In this document: one piece after another, positions 32,572 to 45,350 of the stretch
Layout of the letters: every line of letters starts with the position of its first letter
Numbering within the stretch: the stretch's first letter is position 1
From: Owenia fusiformis
Taxonomy: Eukaryota > Annelida > Polychaeta > Sabellida > Oweniidae
Reading direction: 5' to 3'
NCBI GenBank assembly: GCA_903813345.2
Contig: CAIIXF020000001.1
Span: 20,915,915-20,975,914 of the forward strand
Length of the DNA: 60,000 bases
Program-made: the position numbers and the translations under genes
The notes under the pieces: generated by a model
Told to the model about the DNA's origin: nothing
Databases searched by the model: none
The model's input: the letters and a program-made list of their open reading frames with translations, nothing else

Positions 32572-35500
32572 AAAATATTAGATGAATGGTATATGTATAG
32601 AAAAGTATTTCATTACATGGGTAACACAAATCCAACATGGCCCTTTTAAGAGCTGATGTCAAACATATTTTTTATGTAGTTTGACTATCAACGCAATCGA
32701 TTCTCTGTACATGCCATAATTCGGGTTTGTATCACCACAAACAAAACAAACTTTTTTTTTGACAAAAAATCATCATCTAAGCTGTTTTTGAGAAACAATA
32801 ATCAGTATTTTCAGTATACATCGCATGATTAAGATAACCAGTTGTGGTGACATCAAAATAGCACACATTAAATGTGGTTGGTATCAACACACACGACGCA
32901 GGCTTTAGTAGAACAACTGATTTTGAAAATATCATTATCATAAATGTGTCCTTGTGTGTTAATGTAAGAAGATTTTTTGGTGATTTTATTTCATAAAGTA
33001 AGACATAAATTCGCTAATTTCTAAAAAATATAAAACATGAATATGGTATTGGATTGTATTTATGTATGGTTGTTGATAAGACCTCATATTTCGTTTGACC
33101 TGTCTAATAAAGTTTAGAAAAACTTGTATTTATGGCTAATGAACTGAAAATTGAAATTGCCGCTGATGACATCGCATCCCAGGATTTTATTCTGTGTTTT
33201 GATTGATTACCAATTCATTAACTTTCAAGTTTATTTCGATTCCAAACGAATGAGACAAGTTATCAGCTCTTGTTTTTTTTATTTCATTTGTTTATTTTAT
33301 CCACCATTTATGATGTGTTATACATTAATTTTTATATTAAAATCATAAATTAACATATACAGTGAGACATGTACTTTGGTAAACATATACAGTATACAGT
33401 GTGATATTATGTGATGCCAGGGTCTGGTTTATTTATGTACATTTTATGAATAAATACAGATATTTCTTTATACTGCTGTATATTAAATACATCACTGGAC
33501 CCAAACATCAGGTCCATAACATAAGGGTATCATTGGGGATATTCTGTGGTGTATTTAAAGCAATTTTAAGAATTCTCAGGATTACAGCCCTTTCCTCAAT
33601 ATGGCCAGGGCTTCTTAAAGAGATCGAGTCGTCCAGATTTCTATTCTGGACAATCAGTAATGTCCCAATATAATTGCTCATTAAACATCATACCTTAGAT
33701 ATATCTTGAGACCAAATCATAAGCACGATATCGACAGGATGTCAACAGGACAACCAAAAGAACAACCAACTGTCAGAATTGAACGAAATAAGTCGAAAAC
33801 AGAATACAATGTTTTTGGGGGATTTATCTATATTGTAACCCCTTAGAAGTAATGAATATGGCTTCTCTAAGCCAAAATAATCTGAAGGAAAAAGCCAACC
33901 AGACTGGAACAAATTTGAGCGGGCTTTTTAAATTTGAAATTGAATTAGATGTAAGTGGAAATTCATGGCTAGGAACAATCATCGAATTGATACTGTTAAC
34001 GAATCAATTCAAGCCTCATAATTGATAAGTTGATAAATAAACTTGTTTTACATCAAATAACACGAAAAAGTCAGGGGGTTACTCTAATTGTGTTTTTAGG
34101 AGACCCGATCTCTTTAAGATCATGTGACTCAGAGTATCAGGTTCTAGGTTGCCTGAAGTTCTGCCATTTGTCCATTTGTTAACATTTATCATTATTTCCC
34201 TCTTCAATAACCAAATTAATTACGGTTCTTCAACACTTTAAGACTCTTGGGTTTGATTTTGCAATATGCCACCATATAATCATTCTGATACTTATAATGG
34301 GTTTAAAAACAAGTGATGCAATCCTAAACATATAAAGTTTTTTAATAGTATGCATTCCATTTGCCATTTTCGTATTTCAATTTGGTGCACTTTGTTTTTA
34401 ACAATAGTTTTCCATTTTACTTCAGGTAATTCAAATTCATGAGACATTGTTGTCTGTCGGTTATGTCAACAGATTTTTCTTAGAATTTATATTATCTAAA
34501 ATCATTTTTTGTTGTTACATCAAATCTTAATTCGAAATCAAAATGTACTTTTTCATTCACCACCACATCCGCATATGGTGCCTTGATCAGGATGTGAACC
34601 ATATAACGAGTATTAACGTATACTATATAGATTCCCCCCCTTGCACCTTATGTTGTGCATGTGATACCTGATCAGACCTAACACAAAGATGACTAACTCG
34701 ATTCGATACATATGTATGCACTACTGAATCACCCTATTGAACGCTTTTTAGTTCAGATAAGGACATTCGACTCCATATTGACATTACATTAAAAGGGTCG
34801 TAAATTCTTCGAAAAAGCGCTAATTCAATAAGCGTATTTAATTTATAGGTAGGTGGGTATCGAAATGTCAAATCAAAACAAAAGGTTGTATATCGATTAC
34901 GTAGTGACATTTAGATAGACTTCCCGAAACAGCGAGCAGCCAGAAATTACCACATAATGGTAAAAATTGACGGTTTTTATTTTTCCAATTATTTACTTCT
35001 AATCCTTCCATGGCTTAGTTAATAAATCGAATCTGCGCCTTATCTGCTACCGGTGGCGTCTTTTTCGCGATATTACAGCAATTTTTGTTTTCATCTTAAA
35101 AGTAGATTACTTCCGTCAACGGCCGTATATCTTGATTATATCAATTACCATCCCTGGGATTTTATAAGGGGCCAATCATTTGAATTTGCGAGTAGGCGAA
35201 CTCGCTTTGTTACTTGTTAACTTCAACTACAGCAATATTTTCTGAAATAATTGGACTCAATTTATATTGCCCTATTATCTTTCGTATAAAACTCATTTTT
35301 GTTTCTTATTTAACAGTAATTAAGATCTCCAGAATGCCAAACATAATTTTTTGTCTTACTCAATCTTAATAATTATCTTTTTCTTTATTGCCCAGATTTT
35401 TTCTCAACATGTTTCGACCCTCGGGAACTTCTAATATCGCTTTGTACTGACACTTTATGAGAACAATTTCACGGTCGGTTTTATTTATTAACCCGTCGTG

Positions 35501-36569
35501 ATACCAGGGTCCCGAACGTCGTCGATATTCACTTTCGGGTATTGAAAACATTTCAAAATGTACAGCGAAGCGTTGAATGGATTCAAATGTCAGGAATGAG
35601 AAAGTAGTTTTTCTATTTTAATTCCTAAGATGTTCCTCATTATGGCAGTCTACCTAGAGACGCGATCCATCAAGTTGCATATTTATTCCACAAGGTCTGT
35701 TTATTGGTAAGGCCATTGCCAGGTTCTTAATGTCAGTGCAACCAATTCATCAAAATAATGCACCAAGGCGTACACCTTCCTCGTCTATCTTCTCACCAAT
35801 TGCAATTCATACACCTGTATATTGTGTTTAACCTAAACTTCTGACCACCTTACTGCGCACTTAACCGAATTTAACCGAAAGGCTGTCAATCATTTTTTCG
35901 GGAGTGGTAATACTATGAATACAGGCCAGATTGATGTAATCATGAAAGTGGAAATGAGTAAAAGGAGAGTCCTGGATTTGTCCATCATAGTAAACAATGA
36001 CATCTTATTTTGTAAGACGGAAGGAACGTAGTGGATGCTGTCTGGAGCCCTGCGTTCGGAGGATAATAAGAAGCAGATTTATCGCCAAACAATACGGGCG
36101 GTTATGCTGCCCGTCAACCTCAAACAATACCATAATTCCAAATTCCCAAGGGGATCAGCAGGTTAACTTGATAAAGGATGGGCTAATTGAATACTGTCTG
36201 TTTCTAGCGTCGGGATCACTGTCATCTTTGCGGCTTAATTTTAATCAAGGCTTGGTTGAACACAAGATCTATGGGCGATTAAACGAGAGAATATCAATGG
36301 GCAGTTTAATTAGAGCGTTCGTCTCGGTGTCTGACAAAGTGAATGACACAAGATTTAGTATTTTAGAAACATTGTTTAAATGCTAATTGAAGTCGAGATT
36401 TCTTAAATGAGAATTACGATGAATATTCCATCGGGACTATATTAACAACGGGTTGCTCAAATTGCAATTAGAATAAAGCGGTGCTACATCTCAATCAAAT
36501 GTTTTGAAAATACTACATTCAATTGGTTTTGACAGGTCAGTCCAAACTAAGAATAACATCACATCCTTA
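32572..36569. other. Long gene-free stretch
   Basis: Four kilobases without a supported gene. Open frames near 33401-33673, 35366-35551 (minus) and 35997-36386 show no recognisable domain and look like chance. Confidence 0.45.
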
Positions 36570-36578
36570 GAGTGTATG

Positions 36579-36883
36579 CAAGGAGGATTGGCTCCCAGGA
36601 TCGAAACTCGATATTTTCCAACAATGAAAACGTCGAAATGTCGTTATTTTCTGAAATTAAAACCGACTATAAATTCAAAATAAACAGTTCAAAAGATTCG
36701 AACCAATATCTCGATCATTTCTTGTGAGTTTTGGAATTTTTCGTTTGGAAATAAGACCAAAATTCACGATTTAAATGTTGAAGTGAACAAAATGGCGGCT
36801 GTTTGAATTCGAATTTTGTATTACGACATACCCATATATGGGACAGAATATCGGTGGTGCACTCTGGGAGCCAATCCTCCTTG
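36579..36883. mobile_element. MITE with perfect 20-bp TIRs and 9-bp target duplication
   Basis: The ends are exact inverted copies of CAAGGAGGATTGGCTCCCAG, and GAGTGTATG occurs immediately outside both ends (36570-36578 and 36884-36892). A perfect 9-bp duplication with short TIRs is characteristic of Mutator-like (MULE) elements (family inference). The preserved ends and duplication suggest a fairly recent insertion. It lies in the presumed intron just downstream of the membrane-protein exon at 36950-37214. Confidence 0.85.
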
Positions 36884-36949
36884 GAGTGTATGCTAGCCTC
36901 ATGCCCATTTATCAAAACGTTTTGAGATATTTCATTTAATAATACCTAC

Positions 36950-37214
36950 CAAGCTCGTCGATGTGATCAGACATAGCCAGTGAGACGGTGACCAGCACCA
37001 CAGACATGATGAACATGATAGCCGCGATGACCGTGACGATGTACACAGCTTTCTTCCGACGTTCTTTCTCCTTGTCCATTTCCAAATTGGAAAGCACGCA
37101 CATCTTCTCCCCTCTATTGTGGTTGTAAAGTTGTTGTACTGGTTCTTCAGCTGTAATCTCTGTAATGTCAATGGAAAGAATTTCGATCGCTTCGTCATGA
37201 TCGAATGAGGTCAT
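36950..37214 (-). CDS. N-terminal coding exon of a single-pass membrane protein (partial gene)
   Basis: From the ATG at 37214 the minus strand encodes about 88 residues up to a donor at 36950 (CTTG|GTAGGT). The peptide starts MTSFDHDEAIEILSID and is acidic for its first half. A basic cluster (KEKERRKK) is followed by one clear transmembrane segment at about residues 57-80 (YIVTVIAAIMFIMSVVLVTV) and then SLAMSDHIDEL. Basic residues before the helix predict a cytosolic N-terminus, with the rest of the protein, encoded by exons farther left, outside the cell. An acceptor-like TTTCCCAG lies four bases before the ATG, so a noncoding first exon may exist upstream. I do not recognise the family. Composition, topology and donor make a real exon likely, but no partner exon was found. 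Confidence 0.6.
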
Positions 37215-38223
37215 GTCTCTGGGAAATTGATGATGACCCAAAACGTTTCTTGTCTAAGGTGAACATTGGTATATCATGAAATGTTCCTAAGCCTGGATTG
37301 TTTTTTTTTGTACCTTTGACACAGTTCAGTGGTTGTTTTAATGTACAAATTAATCCTTGGTGTAAGTGAACTCCTTAAGAACTGTCTGAGAAAACAATTC
37401 TCAGCCCCTCCGTCATTTCAGCTTCAATAATTATGATCAACGCGATCATTTATTCCTGTTACTAAGGTGATGCTATGGTTACGGAGCAGGTCCGAGGTAG
37501 ATAAGAAGGAGTAGGCGAGCGTCACGGCTGATTAGATGGTACACCGCTATTCATCATGTATCGTATATGGTTTATGTAGACGTTCTCTTTGAGTTATCTG
37601 ACTTTGTCGATTTGAAAGATAGAATAAGTAGCTCTTTTAGGTATATCCGACAGGCCTAACATCCAATCTCAATTTGTCCACGATACCCAACTTCTTGCCT
37701 GACGTCAAAGCTGTAACCACTGCTGCAACATTGAAAGCAATTGAATTATTGAATGAATAAGAACTGTTATTCCGTTATTCCGTCAGTTTAGTCTAAACAA
37801 GAAGAACTGATCTATGTTTCTTCTAGTGGAATGAAAATACCCAACCCAGTGCTATGTTTACCCAATCTGCAATCTTCGATCTATGACTAATATTTGGAGA
37901 AGCTTGGAAAAAATCATTTTGCAAATATTCAGATTTCACGTCCATTGATTTATTTACCTGTGTTATATACGGACTGGGATTATTACCGTATTTTACTTGA
38001 TTATTATTTCACATTATATCTAGTGTCTCTGTGAAAAATACATGGGACTAAATAAAATGAATTGGAGTATAGGCATTAAATAAGGTCGAAAAGGTACCAT
38101 GGGAATTGGTGGCAACACTAACCAATCTATAATATGTTCAAAACAGGTCCTTATTGAGAGGTTTATGTTAATGCAGAGTTTATTATAAGACCAGGCCGTT
38201 GAAGTATTATAGATACACCAATC
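37215..38223. other. Intergenic or intronic, nothing recognised
   Basis: Probably the 5' flank or first intron of the membrane-protein gene to the left. No site or gene is supported. Confidence 0.4.
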
Positions 38224-39519
38224 ACACGGTGTATAACCCAAACGCTCCTACATGCACGACGGAGCGTAACATTTACGCGGAAACGCTCCGGAGCGAAATA
38301 AAATGGCGGCTAATGAAGATTCCACTATGACCGTAAGTATTGTTTCTCTCGTTTCTCTTACATATCATATGTTATGGTGAAATATTATGTACCATTCGAT
38401 GAACAATACCGTGAGCAAAGATCTTATTTATTCAACTTCTGGTGGTAAACTGTTATTTGCTTGATCAAAGTTCCGTAGTGTAGATCGAACGAATCTGAAG
38501 ATGACGTTTTGACCACAAATTACGAATTAAACCAGTATTTCTATGAAAACGTTAATCTTTCTGTTAAAGTAGTAGATCACAAACTCGTATATTCTCATTT
38601 CCTAAAATCCCAGTCCAAATCCATTACTTGTTCTCGAGAAATCGCTTGTTTTCCTCGAAACGCTCCGTCGATTTAGAACACAATTTTAGAAACGCTCTTA
38701 CCATTTTGTTTTGATATCATTTTCAGATTATTAGAGAAGAGTCCCGAATCGAATCTATCTCTTAAAAACGTGTTGTACTTGTTAGGCAAATTGAAACATC
38801 TGAACCTGGTGGTGCTAAACGTGCAACTAGCTGATTTAACCATATACATTAGATGATGTCATGCCTACATATGTGCTAAATCATAAAACTATAGAAAAAA
38901 ACGAAAATTTATATGTGAATTAATCTTTCTTCTATTGATGCCAAGGGGTATAATAGATCTTTTCTTTCTCTTCCTGAAAAGGAAAGGCAAGCTATATATT
39001 TTCTAAACTGATCTAGACTACCGGAGCGTTTCCAGTTCACTGTGTTAATCAGATCGGAGCGTTTCTTGAATATGAGAATGTCATCATTTTTAAGACTGGA
39101 TTTTCGGTCATCAAATCACTATTACGATAATGCATGGTGCGTTGAAGCATTGGAATTTGACTAAAATATACGTTGGAGCTCTAATCTTGGCTCAACTAAT
39201 CAGATGTATCCACAAAAGGGGTTTTGACCGGTAGAATGACAAATACGTTTTTGAATTTTGATAACTATACTGCTTCGTATAGGTCTTCCTAATTGCTTCA
39301 AATGTCAACAGCCAGTCACGTACAACATGAATATCACACCCATCGAATGGTACACTCGAAATATGTAACTCATGCCTCTTATTCCCATTATTGGGGAAAT
39401 CGTCAGACGGCTCATCATTCCCGCCAGCCAGTTTTCCTAATCCGGAGCGTTTCTTTGTTTAATTTCAGTAATGAAACGCTCCGTCGTGCATGTAGGAGCG
39501 TTTGGGTTATACACCGTGT
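38224..39519. mobile_element. 1.3-kb DNA transposon with perfect 44-bp TIRs
   Basis: The first and last 44 bases (38224-38267 and 39476-39519) are exact inverted copies, starting ACACGGTGTATAACCC and ending GACGGAGCGT. The motif AAACGCTCCG or its complement recurs inside (about 38281, 38656, 38690, 39022, 39055, 39442 and 39475), denser toward the ends. Such subterminal repeats are where transposases bind in hAT and similar families. No transposase is present and no target duplication is visible. Perfect TIRs indicate youth or recent gene conversion. Confidence 0.85.
38303..38332 (+). CDS. Candidate first coding exon inside the 1.3-kb element
   Basis: Just inside the left TIR, ATGGCGGCTAATGAAG opens ten codons (MAANEDSTMT) that run directly into a consensus donor ACC|GTAAGT. 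The context (AAAATGG) is good for initiation. This could be the remnant first exon of the element's own gene or of a captured host gene. No further exon was found. Confidence 0.25.
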
Positions 39520-41976
39520 TCCTATAATTGGCTTTGTCGGAGCACGGCGACTATAAGAGACAATCCGGGTCTGTTTGTCCCGTAAACAAATTAGTAGCCT
39601 CTTGCAAACGTGTGATAAGACAGCATAAAACCAAAATAAAAACAACTAGGATTCTACGAAATTCAGTTCCATTGAGATTAATTGCCTAGACAGAAGTTGG
39701 AAAAGTAAATCGACTTATCTTCACAGTGATCTTGTTAATTAAACATATTGATTCAATTGGAATTATTTTTTCTTCTTGATAAATCAAGATTATTAATTAG
39801 CAACGAAGCATATAATTCAAATGCGATAAAACTGCACAAATAAATGCAGATTTTCTACCTGTATACACAAATAGATGATTACATGCGTCAGAAAAATAGC
39901 AAAGCTTTCTAAGTTGAATCTCACTCAGTAGATGAATTTTCCCCTTAAATGTCCTTAAATACGAACTCATTTCTATTTTAGTTGGATTAATAATTCGTAA
40001 AAACATAATTATGGTTATTAATATAGTCAAGTCTCAAAGGTTGTTGAGCGCTGGACATATATTAATCTAGTGCTGATTAATAGGCAAATTAAAAATAGTT
40101 AATCGACCAATTAACTAAAAATTGGGTATTCTCAACCAGCTACTTGATTTTCTATATCTGTTCGTCTAGTAATGATAATGACTGATATACCCTTTCATAC
40201 CAAATAGCATATCAGAGAATAAGATAATGTTTCCCGAGTTTGTGGGCCTCGTTCATCAATCTCGATCTTACATTTTCATCAAAACAGAGGGTTACCATTA
40301 GAAATTCTAGAGAACAAACGATCTGCAGAATTTGTATTTATCTTTGTTTTGGCCTATCAAATTTGGTACATTTGACATTTGACAAGCATTACTTTTGTTT
40401 ATTAAGAGCTGCATTCCATACTTCCGATTTATTTACTTTTTCAGCATATTACATACATTTAATACAATATACCAATCAGCTTGATATCCCTTTGGATATA
40501 TAAAGCATTTAATTACACTATTTTGTTATAAAATAATGACTTGTTCATTACACCACTTCTTGCTGAATCTTAAAAAACAAAAATAAATCAAAATTTGAAT
40601 AAGGAAAGAAAGTGGGAAAATGAGATATGCTTTTAGAAAGGGAGAGAAACTAAAACCAGTATCTATATTACATGATCATTTCACATCATGAATTTAGATT
40701 GTGATGGTGAATATCATTGTGACTGTAATGGTGAATATGGACAAAAAGCAAAGGTTTTCAATCTACGTGTTCAAAGTCACAAGAGACTGTTAACAAACCC
40801 GGCATCCAACAGTTGAAGGTGGAACACAGTCACTTCATTAATCACTCTAATTTCAGTGATTGGCATCGAGGAAAGTAACCTTCAATCAACAACACTTTGA
40901 ATAAAAATGAACAGTACAGCACTACCACAAAAGTCCAGAAACATTTGGGAGATATATTCTACAATAGTATGCATACCCTAGAATGAAGGCATGCCCTATA
41001 ACCTGAGACCCAAGATCAGACCAGGATGCCATATCCAAAATAAGAGATATCCGGTCCCTTACCCAAGACGCGTATTGTATAATGCACTACGTGTCACCTT
41101 ACCACAGACATCTTGAATCGGACCAAAGACAGCAAAGAAATATGATGTTTTACCTTTAAACCTGTTTTTTTTCAAAGATAGCACAAATGAAACATCATAT
41201 AAAATGTAATTGAAAAAAGCTTACGAGTTGTTGACCCTTGGGAATGTCAAGAATTCAGGTCGGGTTACCTATGCAACTACTTACTATAATATGAATTCTG
41301 ATTCATAATTGCCAGACCATCTCTTAACCTGTCATAACAGGCGACATAAAATGCCAATGATATAACGTCTCTTAAAGACTAAATTTTAACCAATACTGTA
41401 TTGTAAAATTGTAAAATGTATTTTTATCATGTAACTGTACTGTAATTGTTTTTTGCAATTGCTTTAACATGCTTATTCTTTAAAATAAATAAATTATAAA
41501 AAAAGAAAAGAACTGTGACGCATATCGTTTTAACGTTGACAACATCTGCTTCAAATGGGCTTATTAGCCTATTGCAGATTATTGACATAGACATATAAAA
41601 ATAGACATAGACAACAGAAGTGGGACAGAACAAAGTCATTGACTTTGCATTATCTTAATGAGATCCTCGTTAGATAAGTTCTCGTTCTCAGCCAAACCAA
41701 TTGCAAATCATGACTTCGCATGGCATTAATGTTTCCATCAAGATCTCTTTCAAAATGAACATGCGGATTATCAGGTACAAGAAACTAAATTAACATATCA
41801 CCGTTGTTCTAAAATTGCTAGGTGAACGACAGGAAGGGTGGAGACGGGTATAATTGTGACATATCTTGTCGGTGGGGCAAAACAGGACGAGGTCGGGGTA
41901 CTTTGGTTGGACATTGATTAGGAGGAAGAACTTAACACTGTTCCACAGCTGGATGACTGCAGTTAGCTTCATTCAA
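39520..41976. other. Long gene-free stretch
   Basis: No gene or structured repeat is supported in these 2.4 kb. Confidence 0.45.
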
Positions 41977-42308
41977 GATGGTTGCCGAAATTCTTTCGAT
42001 TTCGATAAACCTCCGATTTCAGCTAAACTAAGTAGAATCTGGATGTTTCGCCATGCAAATTAATAAAGCTACGATGGTAAATAACCACAAATAAATGCTG
42101 AAACAACCGCGATCGCTATTGGAGAATACTGGAGTTGATGATGACTTTGCTCTAAACTGCTCTAATATTGCTGGTGTTTGGGCATTCATTTGTGGTTGAA
42201 TACAATCGTAGTTTTATTAATTTGCATGGCGAAACTTTTGAAATCAAGATAATTTAGTTTAGCTGAAATCGGAGGTTTATTGAAAACGAAAGAATCTCGG
42301 CAACCATC
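41977..42308. mobile_element. Foldback MITE, 332 bp
   Basis: Both halves are inverted copies over about 100-130 bp. GATGGTTGCCGAAATTCTTT at the left is mirrored at the right, followed by matching AAACCTCCGATTTCAGCTAA, GCCATGCAAATTAATAAA and further blocks, with a short spacer around 42100-42180. It encodes nothing. Confidence 0.8.
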
Positions 42309-44627
42309 CCAATGCCGTGATTGTCCAGCCAATTTGCTTACCGGCAAATGACAAATGACCCTGTGTAAATCCTCGACGATTGTTAAAATCATATTTATAC
42401 CGATCCAGGGATAATGAAATGTGGATGTTATATTAAACCGACAACATTTAATGATTTTGATAATACTTCATTTGTGATTCCTAATAATTTGATTTTCAAA
42501 ACAATGCTGTTTACAATCATCAAATTCAACATTTGATAATTAGCTCGGTTGGTTTGATGGCAAACATATTTAACAACAAGCATTCTAACACGCAACTAAA
42601 AGTTCAATTGAACAATGGAAATGAGCAAAACCATAACAATACCACCGCCTTCAGGCCTTGGGAGGCCTGTTCTCAGGATTTTAGTGCTGGTTCAGAAGGC
42701 TAATATTTTACGATATTGACTTGAGCAATAGCGGAGCCATAGTGCTGGGTCATAGTGGTCATTATCCCCCCTGGTCCAGGGCCGTTGGACGAAGATTTCA
42801 CAATGTTGCCCTTTGAATTCAAAATAAGGTATTACTATGTATCTCATACTTGAGTGGGTTTGGGGTAGATATCACCCGGGAATATATATCATATCTGAGG
42901 AGCGGGCAGGATATATTGTATATGTCCCGCTCCAGGCCAAATGCGGCAGATATAATATATCCATCTCGCTCCCGGGAATTTTTTCAAAAGTTTTAAAAAA
43001 AATTTTAAACATTCAAAAAGTTTAAATGGTACAATTTCATTGTATTGAACTAAAGGAATATTACGAAAATGTTAAATAAAAATTGTGCTTTTACAGTATT
43101 GGCCTATCTTGTCATTTGAAAAAGGTGGAACTGGTTATATCACTTGGGGAGATATGAAATATATCTCTCCGGATATACCCTATATCCAAAACCTCCATGT
43201 ACATAACCCTTATATTATATTGCCTTCAAGGAATTGACGAAAGCAAGTTGTATTTGAAAAACTGATTTTACCACTCAAGTGTTTGTGTTATTTTGAGATT
43301 GGGGTCTAAACTTAGGAGTTGATTTACGATTCGATACATAAATACCGATTTCGAGAAAAAAATGAAAGTAAAGCAAAAGTAGAGACTTCCTGTAAATTCG
43401 AGCTGATTATTTGATAATTGCAACTATACAATTGGAGTGGATTCTTTTATATGACTTGACATTTTCGACTATCTTAATTATTTGACACTGGTAAGTGGCA
43501 TCCAATTACGTAATCTGGCACTCGACAACTATAGTTATCGAAGATTTAATAAGAAATTGAGAATGGAAGTTGGTATACCAATTACGGGGTAACATGACAT
43601 AGCTTACTTTAAAATCGTTTTTCTCTTGATTTGTAAGACGAACCGACGAATACAGTAGATACGTCAAAATATCAGCACATCGTTGTAAATGAAGTTGAAA
43701 ATAGAAATAGGTACATATTTCTGAAGAACAGTCGAACCTTAATCGAACATCTTTGCTCGCTAACGAGCACTTAGACTTTACTTGTTGACGTATCGAAAAA
43801 GTTCTAACGATAAGAGTACCAATTTGATTAAAAGCCGATCTGCAATGATTCCAAGAATAGATCCTGGTCTAAGTAATGTTTGAGATGATTCCAGACCAGG
43901 ATTCCCATTTCAACCAAGAGCAATTACATCATTCAATCCCAAAATGCCAATTATATCATTTTGAAGATGTAAATCACTGTTAAAAATGATATCGGTTTTT
44001 ACATTTACGATTTTTCTAAATCATTTTGCATTGACTTAATGTGATGAGATGATATTTAGCTGTCGCTTCATTTTACAGTTTGCATTTATCCTTGTTTTTA
44101 CGGCGATTCTATCACACAAATTAAAGATTTTTTATTTACTGTATACACTAAAACAATGAAAATAATTGCACGTATTGATCTGATTTCAACCATGGTCCAT
44201 GTTACAACTTCGTGGTAAAGTGTCATCTATATTCAGTCCCCTAGCTATCATTAGTTAAGTCATTTTTCTTCAAAGTACTTCATTTTTGCTTAAATTGATA
44301 ATATTCATCATACATAAAATACCCTTTATGGCGCAGCATCTTTTCCATTCAATCGAGGTTGGGCCATGCGGCCGAATGTAAGCCATACAACCGAATTTGG
44401 CGATTCAATCTGACGGAGAATGCCGAGCCTCTCTTTTTGACCAATTAGAGACGTCCTCTTCACATTCGTGGTATCCTCGGCTAACTTCGTTTGCAAAGAA
44501 AATCTTCGGCAGCCTCCTGCTTTTCTTGAGGTATCTTCGGTTGCAAGCCAAAAGTCGACAAAATACTATATACCCTTGCTGCAATGATGGGTTGACGTTG
44601 TACCCTCTCCTTACTGGAGATAGGAAA
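42309..44627. other. Gene-free stretch with hairpins
   Basis: No gene is supported. Around 42858-43195 the sequence alternates CCCGGG and long AT tracts. A hairpin with arms GGAGCGGG / CCCGCTCC and a 19-base AT-rich loop lies at 42899-42933. Confidence 0.5.
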
Positions 44628-44647
44628 ATCGTTAGTGCACTAACGAT
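44628..44647. repeat. Perfect 20-bp palindrome
   Basis: ATCGTTAGTGCACTAACGAT is its own reverse complement with no loop. Confidence 0.9.
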
Positions 44648-44900
44648 GGTCTTTAGTGGGTTATTATGACCACAGTATGACAGTCTGTGCCTCATTCTAT
44701 ACCAATGGAAAGCTAGGGCAAATATCTTTAATATGATACCAAGTTTTTAAGAATCCATCTATAGGTTGCGAAGTTACAGCTGCCTGAGACTCGTCATAAA
44801 TAAAATTAATTTACATGTTAAACTCCCATAGAGATTTTCAGCGTTTTTGGACGTATAGTCTTCTCAAAATATTATAAAGAATAATAAGACCCTATGTAAT

Positions 44901-45350
44901 CCCAGATAGCACAACTCTGATGGGCCAACGTTGGCCCAACAATTACGTATCTGTTGGTCCAACGTTGGCTGACGTGGTTGGGCCACCGTCGCTATGTCCA
45001 TTGGCCCAACGTTGGCCGACCGAAGGAAAATATGGTTGGCCCAACGTTGGTCCGTTGTTGGCCCGACATGATGAAGCTACGTTGGCCCATAGTTGGCCCA
45101 CTGGTGGTAAGAAGACTGGTTGGCCCATCGTTGGCCCACCGTTGACACAAATTTACTTTTTTTGTACAGCCATTGTTGGCTCCCTGGTATTAGCGGCATC
45201 CGACAACGGGGCGCAAACCAGCTACAATTTGCCAACTGCAACCATGCCACAACGGGCCAACGTTGGCCCATCTACAATTTGCCAACTGCGATCATGCCAA
45301 CCAATGGCCACCAATAGCGACGTTGGCCAGACGTCTCTGTGCTATCTGGG
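44901..45350. mobile_element. MITE built from AACGTTGGCCC palindromes
   Basis: The ends are CCCAGATAGCACA and its inverse TGTGCTATCTGGG, so this is a 450-bp TIR element. Inside, the palindromic core GGCCAACGTTGGCC and variants recur many times at irregular spacing (for example near 44922, 45000, 45038 and 45260). The high density of this self-complementary unit makes the region open in several frames on both strands; those frames are rich in W, P, G and V and are a composition effect, not genes. Confidence 0.75.

Noticed and set aside
35997-36386. A 129-codon plus-strand frame
   Set aside because: No recognisable domain or promoter context; the composition looks random.
36715-37241. A longer start for the membrane-protein exon, at 37241
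   Set aside because: That start is TTG, not ATG; the first in-frame ATG is at 37214, just after an acceptor-like site. The frame at 36715-36915 lies within the MITE and is not coding.
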